Part shown: piece after piece, positions 35,542 to 43,605 of the stretch | How positions within the stretch are numbered: the first letter of the stretch is position 1 | How the letters are laid out: every line of letters begins with the position of its first letter | DNA from: Brevundimonas vitisensis | Lineage (GTDB): Bacteria; Pseudomonadota; Alphaproteobacteria; Caulobacterales; Caulobacteraceae | NCBI RefSeq assembly: GCF_016656965.1 | Contig: NZ_CP067977.1 | Coordinates: 2,566,501 to 2,630,500 of the forward strand | Reading direction: 5' to 3' | Length of the DNA stretch: 64,000 nt | Made by a program: the position numbers and the translations under genes | Notes under the pieces: generated by a model | Seen by the model: only the letters and a program-made list of their open reading frames with translations | Told to the model about the DNA's origin: nothing | The model's database searches: none

Positions 35542-36555
35542 TCAGGCCCCGATCGCGTCCAGCACCCGGGTCATGAAGTCGGCATCCGACCATCCCGCAT
35601 CGTCGCCTCGCAGAGCCCTTCCAATGCCCCATGCCTGTCGCACCACCACCACACGGTGCTCGGGGATCAGATACAGACGCTGGTTCCCGGCCCCTGCCGC
35701 CATGCGGACATCGGCGCGCGCGGCAACGCCGGCTCCTTCCTCGCCCAGGCCCGAGCGGCGACCTGGACCGATCAGGCCGGGCCGCAGCAGCCACCAACAA
35801 AGGCCATAGCCGGGATTTAACCTCGTGCCCTGAAACCCAGCGGCCAGGGCGGCGGGATCGACAGCGCCCCGTCCGCCCTGCAGCACGGCCTGGCCGAACG
35901 CCGCCCAGTTCCTGGCCGTCAGATGGGCCCCGGACGGCAGATGCGGCTGGCCGGCAGAAGTGCGCCAGTATCCCGCCTCGACGCCCAGCGGTGTCAGTAT
36001 GCGAGCCTTGATGAAGGCCAGAACGTCGTCCGGTTGGCCCGCCGCCACCAGTTTGCGCCGAACGATCTCGCCGAACACCTGAAACGGCGCGGGGCCATAG
36101 AGGAATCGTGTGCGCGGTGCGGCGGTCAGGGGCAGGGCGACGGCCTGTGCATAGGTCGGTGGGCGGCCGATCTGGCCCGAACCGACGCCCGCGGTCAGGG
36201 TCAGCAGGTCGCGGAGGGTGATGGTCGATTTGCCGGCATCGTCTCGCCATTCCGTCAGGGTCTCGGCACAGGTCTCGTCCAGGCTCAGGAGGCCGTCTTG
36301 AACCATGGCTGCAGCCAGGACCGCGCAGAAGCTCTTGGTCCCGCTGGCCAGTTCCCAAGCCCGATCGACAGCGCCGCCGCCAGAATAGGATTCATGCAGG
36401 GGATCTCCGTCCCGAAGGACCAGCAGGGACACGCCGCGCCGGCTGTCCGAATAGGCTTGCACCGCCTGCCAGTCAGCACTTCGTGCGTGCGCCAGTGACG
36501 GCATAGTCAGCAAGGCGCCCGAGGCGGCGATCAGGTGACGGCGGGACAGGGGCAT
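35542..36555 (-). CDS. Serine hydrolase (beta-lactamase/class C-like) with Tat-type signal
   Basis: A 337-residue secreted protein. The N-terminus (SRRHLIAASGALLTMPSLAHA) is a twin-arginine-type signal peptide. The active-site SxxK is Ser71-Gly-Thr-Lys74, within WELASGTKSF, and a Tyr in LYGPAPFQVFG may be the YxN-like Tyr. This is the fold of esterases, DD-peptidases and class C beta-lactamases; beta-lactam resistance cannot be inferred. The start at 36555 is preferred to one nine codons upstream because the signal peptide begins there. Confidence 0.85.
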   Translation of the reverse strand: MPLSRRHLIAASGALLTMPSLAHARSADWQAVQAYSDSRRGVSLLVLRDGDPLHESYSGGGAVDRAWELASGTKSFCAVLAAAMVQDGLLSLDETCAETLTEWRDDAGKSTITLRDLLTLTAGVGSGQIGRPPTYAQAVALPLTAAPRTRFLYGPAPFQVFGEIVRRKLVAAGQPDDVLAFIKARILTPLGVEAGYWRTSAGQPHLPSGAHLTARNWAAFGQAVLQGGRGAVDPAALAAGFQGTRLNPGYGLCWWLLRPGLIGPGRRSGLGEEGAGVAARADVRMAAGAGNQRLYLIPEHRVVVVRQAWGIGRALRGDDAGWSDADFMTRVLDAIGA

Positions 36556-36624
36556 GGCGATCTCCGACAGGGGCCTAGCCACTTCAACGGCCGCTTCTGC
36601 CCGATCCGGCGCAGCGCCCAGTGA

Positions 36625-37101
36625 TCAGGGGGCGCAGAAGGCGCGTGCCTCGCGGGCCAGCTCCAGGTCGCCGCCCTCCAGGGCGACGCGCACCGCGTCC
36701 TCGCACTTGTTCTGGCTCAACAGGCCGGTGACTTCGCGGCGCAAAGCCTGGCGGGCCACTTCGGCCTCACGCAAGGCGCGCGCCTGGCGCCGCTCAGCAC
36801 CCGAACACAGCGACACCAGGCCGGCATCGGCACAACGCACGATCAGCCGGGCCTCCCAGGCCTCGCGCTCAGAGGGGCCGCGCGTGACCGATGTCGCAGG
36901 TGGAGTAACGATCGCAGCCGGGGCGGGCGTGCTGGTCGCGGCGGGCGGCACGATCGTAATGGAGGTGGCCGGGGCTTCGTAGCGGCAAACCCACCGGCCG
37001 TTCTCGACGGCGCAGGTCGTCGGGACCAGTTCCAGCGCCCCGGCATCCTGAGGATCCTGGGGGAGGGTGGTGACGGCAAGCACGAGCAGCAGCGAAAACA
37101 T
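36625..37101 (-). CDS. Secreted protein with Pro/Thr-rich linker, unknown function
   Basis: A 158-residue protein with a short N-terminal hydrophobic segment (MFSLLLVLAVTTLP), then CAVENGRWVCRYEA (two Cys that could bond), a Pro/Thr/Ala-rich linker, and a helical C-terminal half (EREAWEARLIVRCADAG to LEGGDLELAREARAFC) with four more Cys. A GTG three codons upstream is the alternative start; the ATG has AGGG eight bases ahead. No family recognised. It stands alone between the serine hydrolase and the next promoter region. Confidence 0.6.
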   Translation of the reverse strand: MFSLLLVLAVTTLPQDPQDAGALELVPTTCAVENGRWVCRYEAPATSITIVPPAATSTPAPAAIVTPPATSVTRGPSEREAWEARLIVRCADAGLVSLCSGAERRQARALREAEVARQALRREVTGLLSQNKCEDAVRVALEGGDLELAREARAFCAP

Positions 37102-37332
37102 GACGATCACCCTGGTCCAGTTGTCCCGACTTGCCCCCCGGCGTATCGAAGTGGCTTGACCCTAAGCCCATATTGGCCCGGCGCGAAGGCATTTCGCACC
37201 CCGGCGTCCGGTATCGAAGTCCGCTCCGAGGGTCGCTTCAGGCCGGAATTCCCCTTGTAAGAGAGTGGGATGCGATAGATTAATCACATCTGCCTTGTTT
37301 GTGCCGCGGTTTGGCAAACGTGAGTATTCAGA

Positions 37333-37340
37333 ATGGTTAA
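37333..37340 (-). promoter_or_regulatory. CtrA-like half-site ATGGTTAA (first copy)
   Basis: The minus strand reads TTAACCAT, the half-site bound by the cell-cycle regulator CtrA in Caulobacterales. It is 85 nt upstream of the gene at 37418. An 8-bp match alone is weak evidence. Confidence 0.3.
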
Positions 37341-37390
37341 TTCCCTCTACAGGTGCAAGGGTGTCCGGCCGGGGTATCCTGCGGCTAAGC

Positions 37391-37398
37391 ATGGTTAA
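37391..37398 (-). promoter_or_regulatory. CtrA-like half-site ATGGTTAA (second copy)
   Basis: Second exact copy, 58 bp from the first and 27 nt before the start codon. Its ATG is in frame with the following gene but lacks a ribosome-binding sequence, so it is unlikely to be the start. Confidence 0.3.
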
Positions 37399-37417
37399 TC
37401 CTTTGGGGGAGTTGATG

Positions 37418-37921
37418 ATGAAACTGATGTCTGTCCTGGTGACGGGAGCGGCTCTGCTGGCCGCCGGATCCGTCGCCGCCGAACCTTGGGGCACCGCGGG
37501 TGGTCCGTTCGGCTATGCTGTTTCGGGCTTTGGGCGTGATGCGGCTCCGGCCGCCGGCGCTGGTGGAACGGGCGGCGCTGCCTATGCTGGCGGCGGTGGT
37601 GCCGGTTACGATCCCCGCTGCGAATGCGTGCCGATCCGCGACTACACGGCTACCTTCTACGACACGCGCGGCCCGCGTCCGGTGCACGTCCGTTCGCCGG
37701 GCGTCCGTATCTCGTCGCCGCCGGTTTTCGTCCCCGGCGCCGACATCCATATCCAGGGCCCGCCCGTCTATGTCGACGCTCCGCCGGTCCGCGTCGGACC
37801 CTCGCAGATCTACATCTCGGCCCCGAACGTCCGCGTTCGTCCGTCGGAAGTGATCGTCGAAACGCCGGACGTCCACTTCACCGAGCCGCGTCCCGATCCC
37901 GAGTGCGATCGCTGCGAATAA
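37418..37921 (+). CDS. Secreted protein with short-period beta-repeats, unknown function
   Basis: A 167-residue protein with a signal peptide ending near SVAAEPW, a Gly/Ala-rich segment (about residues 35-62), a CEC motif (DPRCECVPI), then a run of short repeats with Pro and alternating hydrophobics: VHVRSPGVRI, PPVFVPGADIHI, PPVYVDAPPVRV, SQIYISAPNVRV, SEVIVETPDVHF. It ends with ECDRCE. This suggests a beta-solenoid or stacked hairpins exposed outside the cytoplasm, possibly disulfide-linked by four Cys. The ATG at 37418 has the best spacing to GGGGGAG; the ATG just before it is the alternative. A strong terminator follows. Confidence 0.7.
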   Translation: MKLMSVLVTGAALLAAGSVAAEPWGTAGGPFGYAVSGFGRDAAPAAGAGGTGGAAYAGGGGAGYDPRCECVPIRDYTATFYDTRGPRPVHVRSPGVRISSPPVFVPGADIHIQGPPVYVDAPPVRVGPSQIYISAPNVRVRPSEVIVETPDVHFTEPRPDPECDRCE

Positions 37922-37946
37922 GCGGTCTGTTCGATAAAGCCTGCCG

Positions 37947-37982
37947 CGCCCCCGATCCTGACCGGATCGGGGGCGTTTCTTT
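37947..37982 (+). terminator. Rho-independent terminator
   Basis: A perfect 12-bp stem (CGCCCCCGATCC, 37947-37958, with 37964-37975), 5-nt loop TGACC, then TTTCTTT. It ends the transcript of the gene at 37418. Confidence 0.92.
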
Positions 37983-38062
37983 GCGCGCTGCAACCGGACG
38001 ACAAGCGGAGCCTTTGCGGCGGGTCGGTGTTAAGCATGATGAATCCGAAAAGGGGGAGCCCG

Positions 38063-38962
38063 ATGCGCCTGCGATCGACCTGTTCCGTTCTTGCCATGCT
38101 GGGACTGATGACGGCGGCCTGCACGCCGGAGGCCGAAGCTCCCCCTGCGCCGGTCGAGGCTGCGCCTGTCCCGACGACCCCGCCAGCGCCCGCCATCGGC
38201 TACGCCTGCGAGAGTGGCATGACGGTCGAGGTCCAGTATCCCGATACAGCGACGGCCCAGCTGAAATACAAGGACCAGACCTATCCCTTGCGGACGGCAC
38301 CCTCCGCCAGCGGTGCCCGCTATGCAGGTTCGGGGCTGGAATGGACCACAGCGACGCGCGACGGTCAGGAAAGCGCGATCCTCAGCCGCCTGGGGCCCAA
38401 CGAAGATGTCGGGGTTGCCGTGCTGGAGCGGTGCAGCCGCCCGGTGGCGACCACCACCCCGACCGGACCGCAACCGCTGCCGATGCCCGCGCCGGGTGGC
38501 GTCCTGCCTGTCGCCCTGCCGTGCAAGGGGCCCCAGTTGAAACTGTCGGCCGAGGGCGGCGATGCCGGGGCCGGAAATCGCGTCTCCATCGTGGGCGTCC
38601 AGAACGTGGGCAGCCAGGCCTGCAGCCTGACCGGTTATCCCAACGTCACGCTCCAGGATGCCCAGGGCCGCAACCTGACGACCATCCGCGCCGAGCAGAC
38701 CCCAGGCAGTTATCTCAGGGCGGGCCAGGCCCCCGCGCCGGTCGAGTTGGCGCCCCAGGCCAAGGCTTTTGTCGATCTGGCCTGGAACGTCGTCCCGAAC
38801 GAGGGCAATGGCCAAACCAGCTGTCCGCAGGCAGCCCGTGTCCGCATGACCATGCCGGGCGATACCTCGGTCGTGACCCTGGCGCAGACCCTTACGCCCT
38901 GCGGTGGCCGTGTGCGCATCAGCCCGTTCCGTGCAGTGGCCGAACCGGTGCCGACACCCTGA
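38063..38962 (+). CDS. Lipoprotein with MliC-like and DUF4232-like domains
   Basis: A 299-residue protein with a lipoprotein signal (GLMTAAC), a Pro/Ala linker, an MliC-like lysozyme-inhibitor region (about residues 43-125: YACESGMTVEVQY, AQLKYKDQTYPL, PSASGARYAGSGLEW) and a DUF4232-like C-terminal domain (about 155-290: LPCKGPQLKL, VGVQNVGSQACSLTGYPNVTL, LRAGQAPAPVEL). MliC proteins inhibit C-type lysozyme from the outer membrane; DUF4232 is mostly known from secreted actinobacterial proteins. The ATG at 38063 has GGGGGAG upstream. Role: envelope defence is a reasonable inference. Confidence 0.8.
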   Translation: MRLRSTCSVLAMLGLMTAACTPEAEAPPAPVEAAPVPTTPPAPAIGYACESGMTVEVQYPDTATAQLKYKDQTYPLRTAPSASGARYAGSGLEWTTATRDGQESAILSRLGPNEDVGVAVLERCSRPVATTTPTGPQPLPMPAPGGVLPVALPCKGPQLKLSAEGGDAGAGNRVSIVGVQNVGSQACSLTGYPNVTLQDAQGRNLTTIRAEQTPGSYLRAGQAPAPVELAPQAKAFVDLAWNVVPNEGNGQTSCPQAARVRMTMPGDTSVVTLAQTLTPCGGRVRISPFRAVAEPVPTP

Positions 38963-39008
38963 GGCCGGGGGGTTTCGGTCGCCGGAAAAAAGGTCTAGCG
39001 GAGCGCCC

Positions 39009-40202
39009 ATGACCGTCAGCTTTCACGACCGCATCGCCGCAGAACTCGCCGACATCGAGGCCCAGGGCCTGACCAAGCCGGAACGCGTGATCGCCTCCCG
39101 CCAGGGACCGGTGATCCACGTTGGCGGCCGGGATGTTCTGAATTTCTGCGCCAACAACTATCTGGGTCTGGCAGGCGACCAGCGGGTCGTCGATGCCGCC
39201 AATGCCGCCGCAGAGCAGCGGGGCGCGGGCACGGCCTCGGTCCGGTTCATCTGCGGGACGCTGGACATCCACAAACAGCTGGAGCGCGCGACCGCCGATT
39301 ATCTCGGCTTCGAGGACGCCATCCTGTTCGCCGCTGCCTTCGATGCCAACGGCGGGCTGTTCGAGCCTCTGTTCGGGGCCGAGGACGCCATCGTCTCCGA
39401 CAGCCTGAACCATGCCTCGATCATCGACGGGGTGCGGCTGTGCAAGGCCAAGCGGTATCGCTTTGCCACCTCGGACATGGACGACCTGGAGGTTCAGCTG
39501 AAGCAGGCCCGGGCCGACGGTGCGCGCAACATCGTCATCGCCACTGACGGGGCCTTCTCCATGGACGGCTATATCGCCCGACTGGTGGAAATCCGGGCTC
39601 TGGCAGATCGCTATGACGCCTTGATCATGGTCGACGATTGCCACGCCACGGGCTTCCTGGGTCCGCAGGGGCGGGGGTCCTTTGCCCATCACGGCGTGCA
39701 GATCGACTTCCTCAGCGGCACCTATGGCAAGGCGCTGGGCGGGGCCATGGGGGGCTTCATCTGCGCGACGGCGCCGGTGGTGCAACTGCTGAAGCAGCGG
39801 GCACGGCCCTATCTGTTCTCTAACGCCCTGGCTCCCTCGATCTGCGGGGCCAGCCTGGAGGCGATCCGCATCGCCTCGGGTTCCGAAGGAGACGAGCTGC
39901 GTGCCCGCCTGTTCGCCAATGCCGCCCGTTTCCGCGCCGCCATGACCGAGGCAGGCTTCGAACTTCTGCCCGGCGAACACCCGATCATTCCAGTGATGCT
40001 GCATGATGCCAAACTGGCCCAGACCATGGCGGCCCGGATGCTGGAACTGGGCGTCTATGTGATCGGCTTCAGCTTCCCCGTTGTCCCGCGCGGCCAGGCC
40101 CGCATTCGGACCCAGATGTCGGCGGCGCACACCTTCGAACAGATCGATCAAGCGGTCGCGGCGTTCAAGACGGCCGGCAAGGAACTGGGAGTAATCGCAT
40201 GA
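39009..40202 (+). CDS. kbl: Glycine C-acetyltransferase (2-amino-3-ketobutyrate CoA ligase)
   Basis: A 397-residue PLP enzyme of the alpha-oxoamine synthase family that cleaves 2-amino-3-ketobutyrate with CoA to glycine and acetyl-CoA. It has CANNYLGLA, the SLNHASIIDG segment, DDCHATGFLG and the PLP lysine Lys241 in GTYGKALGGAMGG. Length and spacing match E. coli Kbl. It overlaps tdh by 4 nt (ATGA), forming the usual threonine-degradation pair. The start at 39009 is chosen over one upstream because only it aligns with the family N-terminus. Confidence 0.96.
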   Translation: MTVSFHDRIAAELADIEAQGLTKPERVIASRQGPVIHVGGRDVLNFCANNYLGLAGDQRVVDAANAAAEQRGAGTASVRFICGTLDIHKQLERATADYLGFEDAILFAAAFDANGGLFEPLFGAEDAIVSDSLNHASIIDGVRLCKAKRYRFATSDMDDLEVQLKQARADGARNIVIATDGAFSMDGYIARLVEIRALADRYDALIMVDDCHATGFLGPQGRGSFAHHGVQIDFLSGTYGKALGGAMGGFICATAPVVQLLKQRARPYLFSNALAPSICGASLEAIRIASGSEGDELRARLFANAARFRAAMTEAGFELLPGEHPIIPVMLHDAKLAQTMAARMLELGVYVIGFSFPVVPRGQARIRTQMSAAHTFEQIDQAVAAFKTAGKELGVIA

Positions 40203-41263
40203 CCACCTCGACCTCGGGCACCATGAAGGCCCTGGCCAAAACCAAGCCCGGCGTCGGGCTGGAGCTGATCGATGCTCCGATCCCGGTTGCGGGGGACGAA
40301 GACGTGTTGATCCGCGTTCACCGCACCGCTGTGTGCGGCACCGACATCCACATCTGGAACTGGGACGACTGGTCCCAGAAGAACGTCCCCGTGCCCATGA
40401 TCACCGGCCACGAGTTCGCCGGCGAGATCGTCGCCATCGGCAAGGACGTAGACCGCCGCCTCAAGGTCGGCCAGCGCGTCTCGGCCGAGGGCCACGTCAT
40501 CGACCTGAACTCAGAAGCCGCCCGGGCCGGTCATTTCCACCTCGATCCCGACACCCGCGGCATCGGCGTGAACCGCCAGGGCGCCTTTGCAGAGTTCGTG
40601 GTGGCTCCGGCCTTCAATGTGATCGAGCTGCCCGATGACGTGCCCTATGAGATCGGCTCGATCCTGGATCCATTCGGCAATGCCGTTCACACGGCCCAGC
40701 AGTTCGACCTACTGGGTGAGGATGTGCTGGTCACCGGCGCCGGACCCATCGGCATGATGGCCGCCGCCGTCGCCCGCCATGCAGGGGCCCGCACCGTGGT
40801 CCTGACCGACATCAACGACTTCCGCCTGGAACTGGCCCAGAAGGTCGCGCCGGGCGTCCGCACCGTGAACACCACGCGCGAGGACCTGAAGGATGTCATG
40901 CACGAGCTGGGCCTGAAGGTCGGGTTCGACGTGGCTCTGGAAATGTCCGGTTCGCCTATCGCCTTCAAACAGTGCGTCGATACCCTGATCATGGGTGGCG
41001 GCATGGCGATGCTGGGCATTCCGTCCAAGCCGATGGAGACGGACTGGGGCGCGATCATCCTGAAGGCGCTGACGATCAAGGGCGTCTACGGCCGCGAGAT
41101 GTTCACCACCTGGCGCAAGATGCTGGGCCTGCTGAAGGCCGGTCTGGACCTGCAGCCCCTGATCACCCACCAGATGAGCTATGACCGCTATCAGGAAGGC
41201 TTCGAGGCCATGCGTTCGGGCCAGTCGGGCAAGGTGGTCCTGAACTGGGACAAGGCGGCCTGA
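40199..41263 (+). CDS. tdh: L-threonine 3-dehydrogenase
   Basis: A 354-residue zinc-dependent medium-chain dehydrogenase that oxidises threonine to 2-amino-3-ketobutyrate for Kbl. It shows Cys46 in AVCGTDIHIWNWDDW, His71-Glu72 in GHEFAGE, a nucleotide-binding VTGAGPIGMMAA and GREMFTTWRKM near the end. About eight residues precede the MKAL start seen in E. coli. The stop lies 10 nt from the convergent topoisomerase stop. Confidence 0.96.
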   Translation: MTTSTSGTMKALAKTKPGVGLELIDAPIPVAGDEDVLIRVHRTAVCGTDIHIWNWDDWSQKNVPVPMITGHEFAGEIVAIGKDVDRRLKVGQRVSAEGHVIDLNSEAARAGHFHLDPDTRGIGVNRQGAFAEFVVAPAFNVIELPDDVPYEIGSILDPFGNAVHTAQQFDLLGEDVLVTGAGPIGMMAAAVARHAGARTVVLTDINDFRLELAQKVAPGVRTVNTTREDLKDVMHELGLKVGFDVALEMSGSPIAFKQCVDTLIMGGGMAMLGIPSKPMETDWGAIILKALTIKGVYGREMFTTWRKMLGLLKAGLDLQPLITHQMSYDRYQEGFEAMRSGQSGKVVLNWDKAA

Positions 41264-41272
41264 GCCCAGGCT

Positions 41273-42298
41273 TCAGGCGCGCAGTTGCCGTATCAGCGCC
41301 TTTTCGAACCCCGCCGTATCAGGTCCGGGCAGGACGTCGCCCAACTGCCCGGCCTGGAACAACTCGAACACCGTGGGGTGGACATAGGACGATCGACAGA
41401 CCGTCGGTGTGTTTCCCAGCAGTCCCGCCACCGCCTTCACGCAGACGGTAATCTTGCGCTTCGCATCGGTGGGCGAGGTGGGGGCTTCGACCTCGCACAG
41501 CGCCCGCGCCGCTGAAACGGTTCCCGCCCAGGTGCGGAAGTCCTTGGCCGAAAAGCCGCCGCCCATGGCGTCGCGGATGTAGGCGTTCACATCATCGGAG
41601 GTGATCGAGACCAGGGAGCCGGTATCGTCGCGGTACTTGAACAATTGCTGTCCAGGCAGTTCCCGCAGCTGCCGTACGACGGTGGACAGGCGCCGGTCGC
41701 GCACCTTGACCTCATGCTCGACCCCGCTTTTGCCCTTGAAGGCAAAGGTCATGGCCGTGCCCGTCGCCGCCAGATGGCGCTTGTGCAGGGTCGTCAGCCC
41801 ATAGGAGCGGTTCTGCTTCGCATACTGAGCGTTGCCGACCCGGATCAGGGTCAGTTCCAAAAGCCGTACGGCCGTGGCCAGGACCTTTTCGCGACAGACA
41901 CCGCGTCGGTTCAGGTCCGCTTCCACCCGTTCCCGCAGTCGAGGCAGGGCGCGCGCAAAGGCTGGAAGGCGGTCGAATTTGCTGGTCGAGGCGTGGGTCG
42001 TCCAATCGGCGTGATAGCGATACTGTTTGCGCCCCTTGGCGTCGCGACCGGTGGCCTGGATGTGTCCGGTCGCCTGAGGGCAAATCCAGACATCGGTCCA
42101 GGCGGGCGGAATGGCCAGGGCCCGGATCCGGGCCAGGGTCACCTTGTCGCGAAGCACCTGTCCGCGCGCATCGCGATAGGAGAAGCCGCTGCCGGACCGG
42201 CGCCGGGTCAGCCCGGCATGTTCGTCACTGCACCAGGTCAGGCCGTGGGGGACGGCAGCGGCGCTTGCCATGTCGAAACGAGCAGAACCGTCAGCCAT
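41273..42298 (-). CDS. DNA topoisomerase IB (poxvirus-like)
   Basis: A 341-residue type IB topoisomerase that relaxes supercoils through a 3-prime phosphotyrosyl link. It has IPPAWTDVWICP, GRDAKGRKQYRYHADW, RVGNAQYAKQNRSYGLTTL and the catalytic Tyr305 in SSYVHP. This is the compact bacterial form. The ATG at 42298 is preferred: AAGGA lies eight bases ahead, while the GTG five codons upstream lacks a clear ribosome-binding sequence. It is divergent from rlmJ over a 93-bp gap. Confidence 0.94.
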   Translation of the reverse strand: MADGSARFDMASAAAVPHGLTWCSDEHAGLTRRRSGSGFSYRDARGQVLRDKVTLARIRALAIPPAWTDVWICPQATGHIQATGRDAKGRKQYRYHADWTTHASTSKFDRLPAFARALPRLRERVEADLNRRGVCREKVLATAVRLLELTLIRVGNAQYAKQNRSYGLTTLHKRHLAATGTAMTFAFKGKSGVEHEVKVRDRRLSTVVRQLRELPGQQLFKYRDDTGSLVSITSDDVNAYIRDAMGGGFSAKDFRTWAGTVSAARALCEVEAPTSPTDAKRKITVCVKAVAGLLGNTPTVCRSSYVHPTVFELFQAGQLGDVLPGPDTAGFEKALIRQLRA

Positions 42299-42391
42299 CG
42301 CAGCATCCTTCACGCGAACAGGAAGGGCGAACGCCGGGTCGAACCCGGCGGTTCCTCTTGACCCGATGGTTCACGCAGGACAGGGCAGGGC

Positions 42392-43210
42392 ATGAATTAT
42401 CGCCACAGCTTTCACGCCGGTAACTTCGCCGACATCCTGAAGCATGCGCTGCTGCTCTGGCTGGTGCAGGCTCGGCAGGCGGTCGGGCCGGTGACGGTCA
42501 TCGACACCCATGCGGGCGCGGGTCTGTACGACCTCAGCGGCGATGGTGCGCGATCGCGCGAAGCCGAGGCCGGGGTGGAGCGGCTGATGGCCAGCCGGGA
42601 TCGACCGCCGCTGATCGAGGCCCTGGCATCCGAAGTCGCGGCGATAAACCCTGGCGGAGGCACGGCCCTCTATCCGGGATCGCCCATTCTAGTGGCCCGT
42701 CGTCTGCGGTCGGAGGACCGTTATCTGGGGTTCGAGATGAATCCGCCGGTCCTGGGATTGCTCGAGCAGGCGCTGGAGACCTGGCCCACGGCACAGGCGA
42801 TCGGCGGCGACGGATACGATCAGGCGGTTGTTGCGGCAAATGCTGTCCGGGCACCCCTGGTGCTGATCGACCCGCCGTTTGAGCGGCCTGACGACTACGT
42901 CCGATCCGCCGACACGGCAGCGGCGATCGTGCGGGCCGACAGGGCGGCGACCGTCGCCATCTGGACCCCGTTGAAGGACCTTGAAACCTTCGACGGATTC
43001 ATCCGGCGGATCGAGGGGGCCAAGGTCGGACCGGCGCTGGTCGCCGAGGCGCGCCTCAGACCGCTGACCAATCCGATGAAGATGAACGGCTGTGCCCTGG
43101 TGATCGTCAATCCGCCCAAAGGGGCCGAGGCGGCCGCGCGCGTGGTCTGCGACTGGGTCGCCAACATCCTCGGCGAACAGGGCGCTCGCGCAGAGGTGTG
43201 GAGCGCTTAG
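42392..43210 (+). CDS. rlmJ: 23S rRNA (adenine-2030-N6)-methyltransferase
   Basis: A 272-residue enzyme starting MNYRHSFHAGNFADILKH, the RlmJ signature, followed by TVIDTHAGAGLYDL (SAM binding) and LIDPPFE (the N6-adenine methyltransferase DPPF motif). NPMKMNGCALVIVNPP near the C-terminus also fits. It methylates A2030 of 23S rRNA. It converges with the ABM-domain gene with 4 nt between stops. Confidence 0.95.
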   Translation: MNYRHSFHAGNFADILKHALLLWLVQARQAVGPVTVIDTHAGAGLYDLSGDGARSREAEAGVERLMASRDRPPLIEALASEVAAINPGGGTALYPGSPILVARRLRSEDRYLGFEMNPPVLGLLEQALETWPTAQAIGGDGYDQAVVAANAVRAPLVLIDPPFERPDDYVRSADTAAAIVRADRAATVAIWTPLKDLETFDGFIRRIEGAKVGPALVAEARLRPLTNPMKMNGCALVIVNPPKGAEAAARVVCDWVANILGEQGARAEVWSA

Positions 43211-43214
43211 CGCC

Positions 43215-43520
43215 TCATTCGATGACTTCGCCGGGCTCGTACAGGTGGGGCTCGAAGGTGGCGACGGCCATGATCGGTTCCATGGCGGCGACGACGGCCG
43301 GGTCGCGGGTCATGGCCTTCCAATCCTCGCGAGAGCGCCAGACGGCGTGGTTGGCGACGACCTTGCCGTTCAGACCCCGGTGCAGGGTGGCCGAGATGAA
43401 GCCCTCCAGGCCGCGCTGGGCCTGGGCCAGCTGGGTCAGGTACTCGATCAGATCCTCCTGACGCGCCGGGTCGCATTTATAGACATTGATCAGCACGACC
43501 GGCGCATTGTCGTCATCCAT
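43215..43520 (-). CDS. Antibiotic biosynthesis monooxygenase (ABM) domain protein
   Basis: A 101-residue dimeric alpha-beta barrel protein with VVLINVYKCDPARQEDLIEYL, FISATLHRGLNGKVVANHAVWRSREDWKAM. Such proteins range from monooxygenases to heme-degrading enzymes and many have no known role. No heme ligand pattern is evident. It sits alone between rlmJ and the amidotransferase gene. Confidence 0.85.
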   Translation of the reverse strand: MDDDNAPVVLINVYKCDPARQEDLIEYLTQLAQAQRGLEGFISATLHRGLNGKVVANHAVWRSREDWKAMTRDPAVVAAMEPIMAVATFEPHLYEPGEVIE

Positions 43521-43605
43521 GGAGGCGGCCTTTCATCCCTGAAGCGGCTCTTGTAGCGCCAAGGGGGTTTCCGTGTCGTGCATGATGCCTGCATAGGGTG
43601 TCGGA

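Larger units (their letters stand above)
37102..37417. promoter_or_regulatory. 316-bp intergenic region with ATGGTTAA motifs
   Basis: This divergent gap carries no plausible gene. It holds two ATGGTTAA copies (listed separately), an imperfect hairpin around 37296-37320, and a GGGGGAG ribosome-binding sequence at 37405-37411. It should contain promoters for the minus gene at 36625 and the plus gene at 37418. Confidence 0.5.

Noticed and set aside
38919..40151. Long minus-strand open frame opposite kbl
   Set aside because: Kbl on the plus strand is a clear full-length enzyme; the opposite frame shows no family motif.
41258..41271. Short hairpin GCCTG-AGCC-CAGGC between tdh and topoisomerase IB
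   Set aside because: Only a 5-bp stem that overlaps the tdh stop, with no T run on either strand; not enough for a terminator call.
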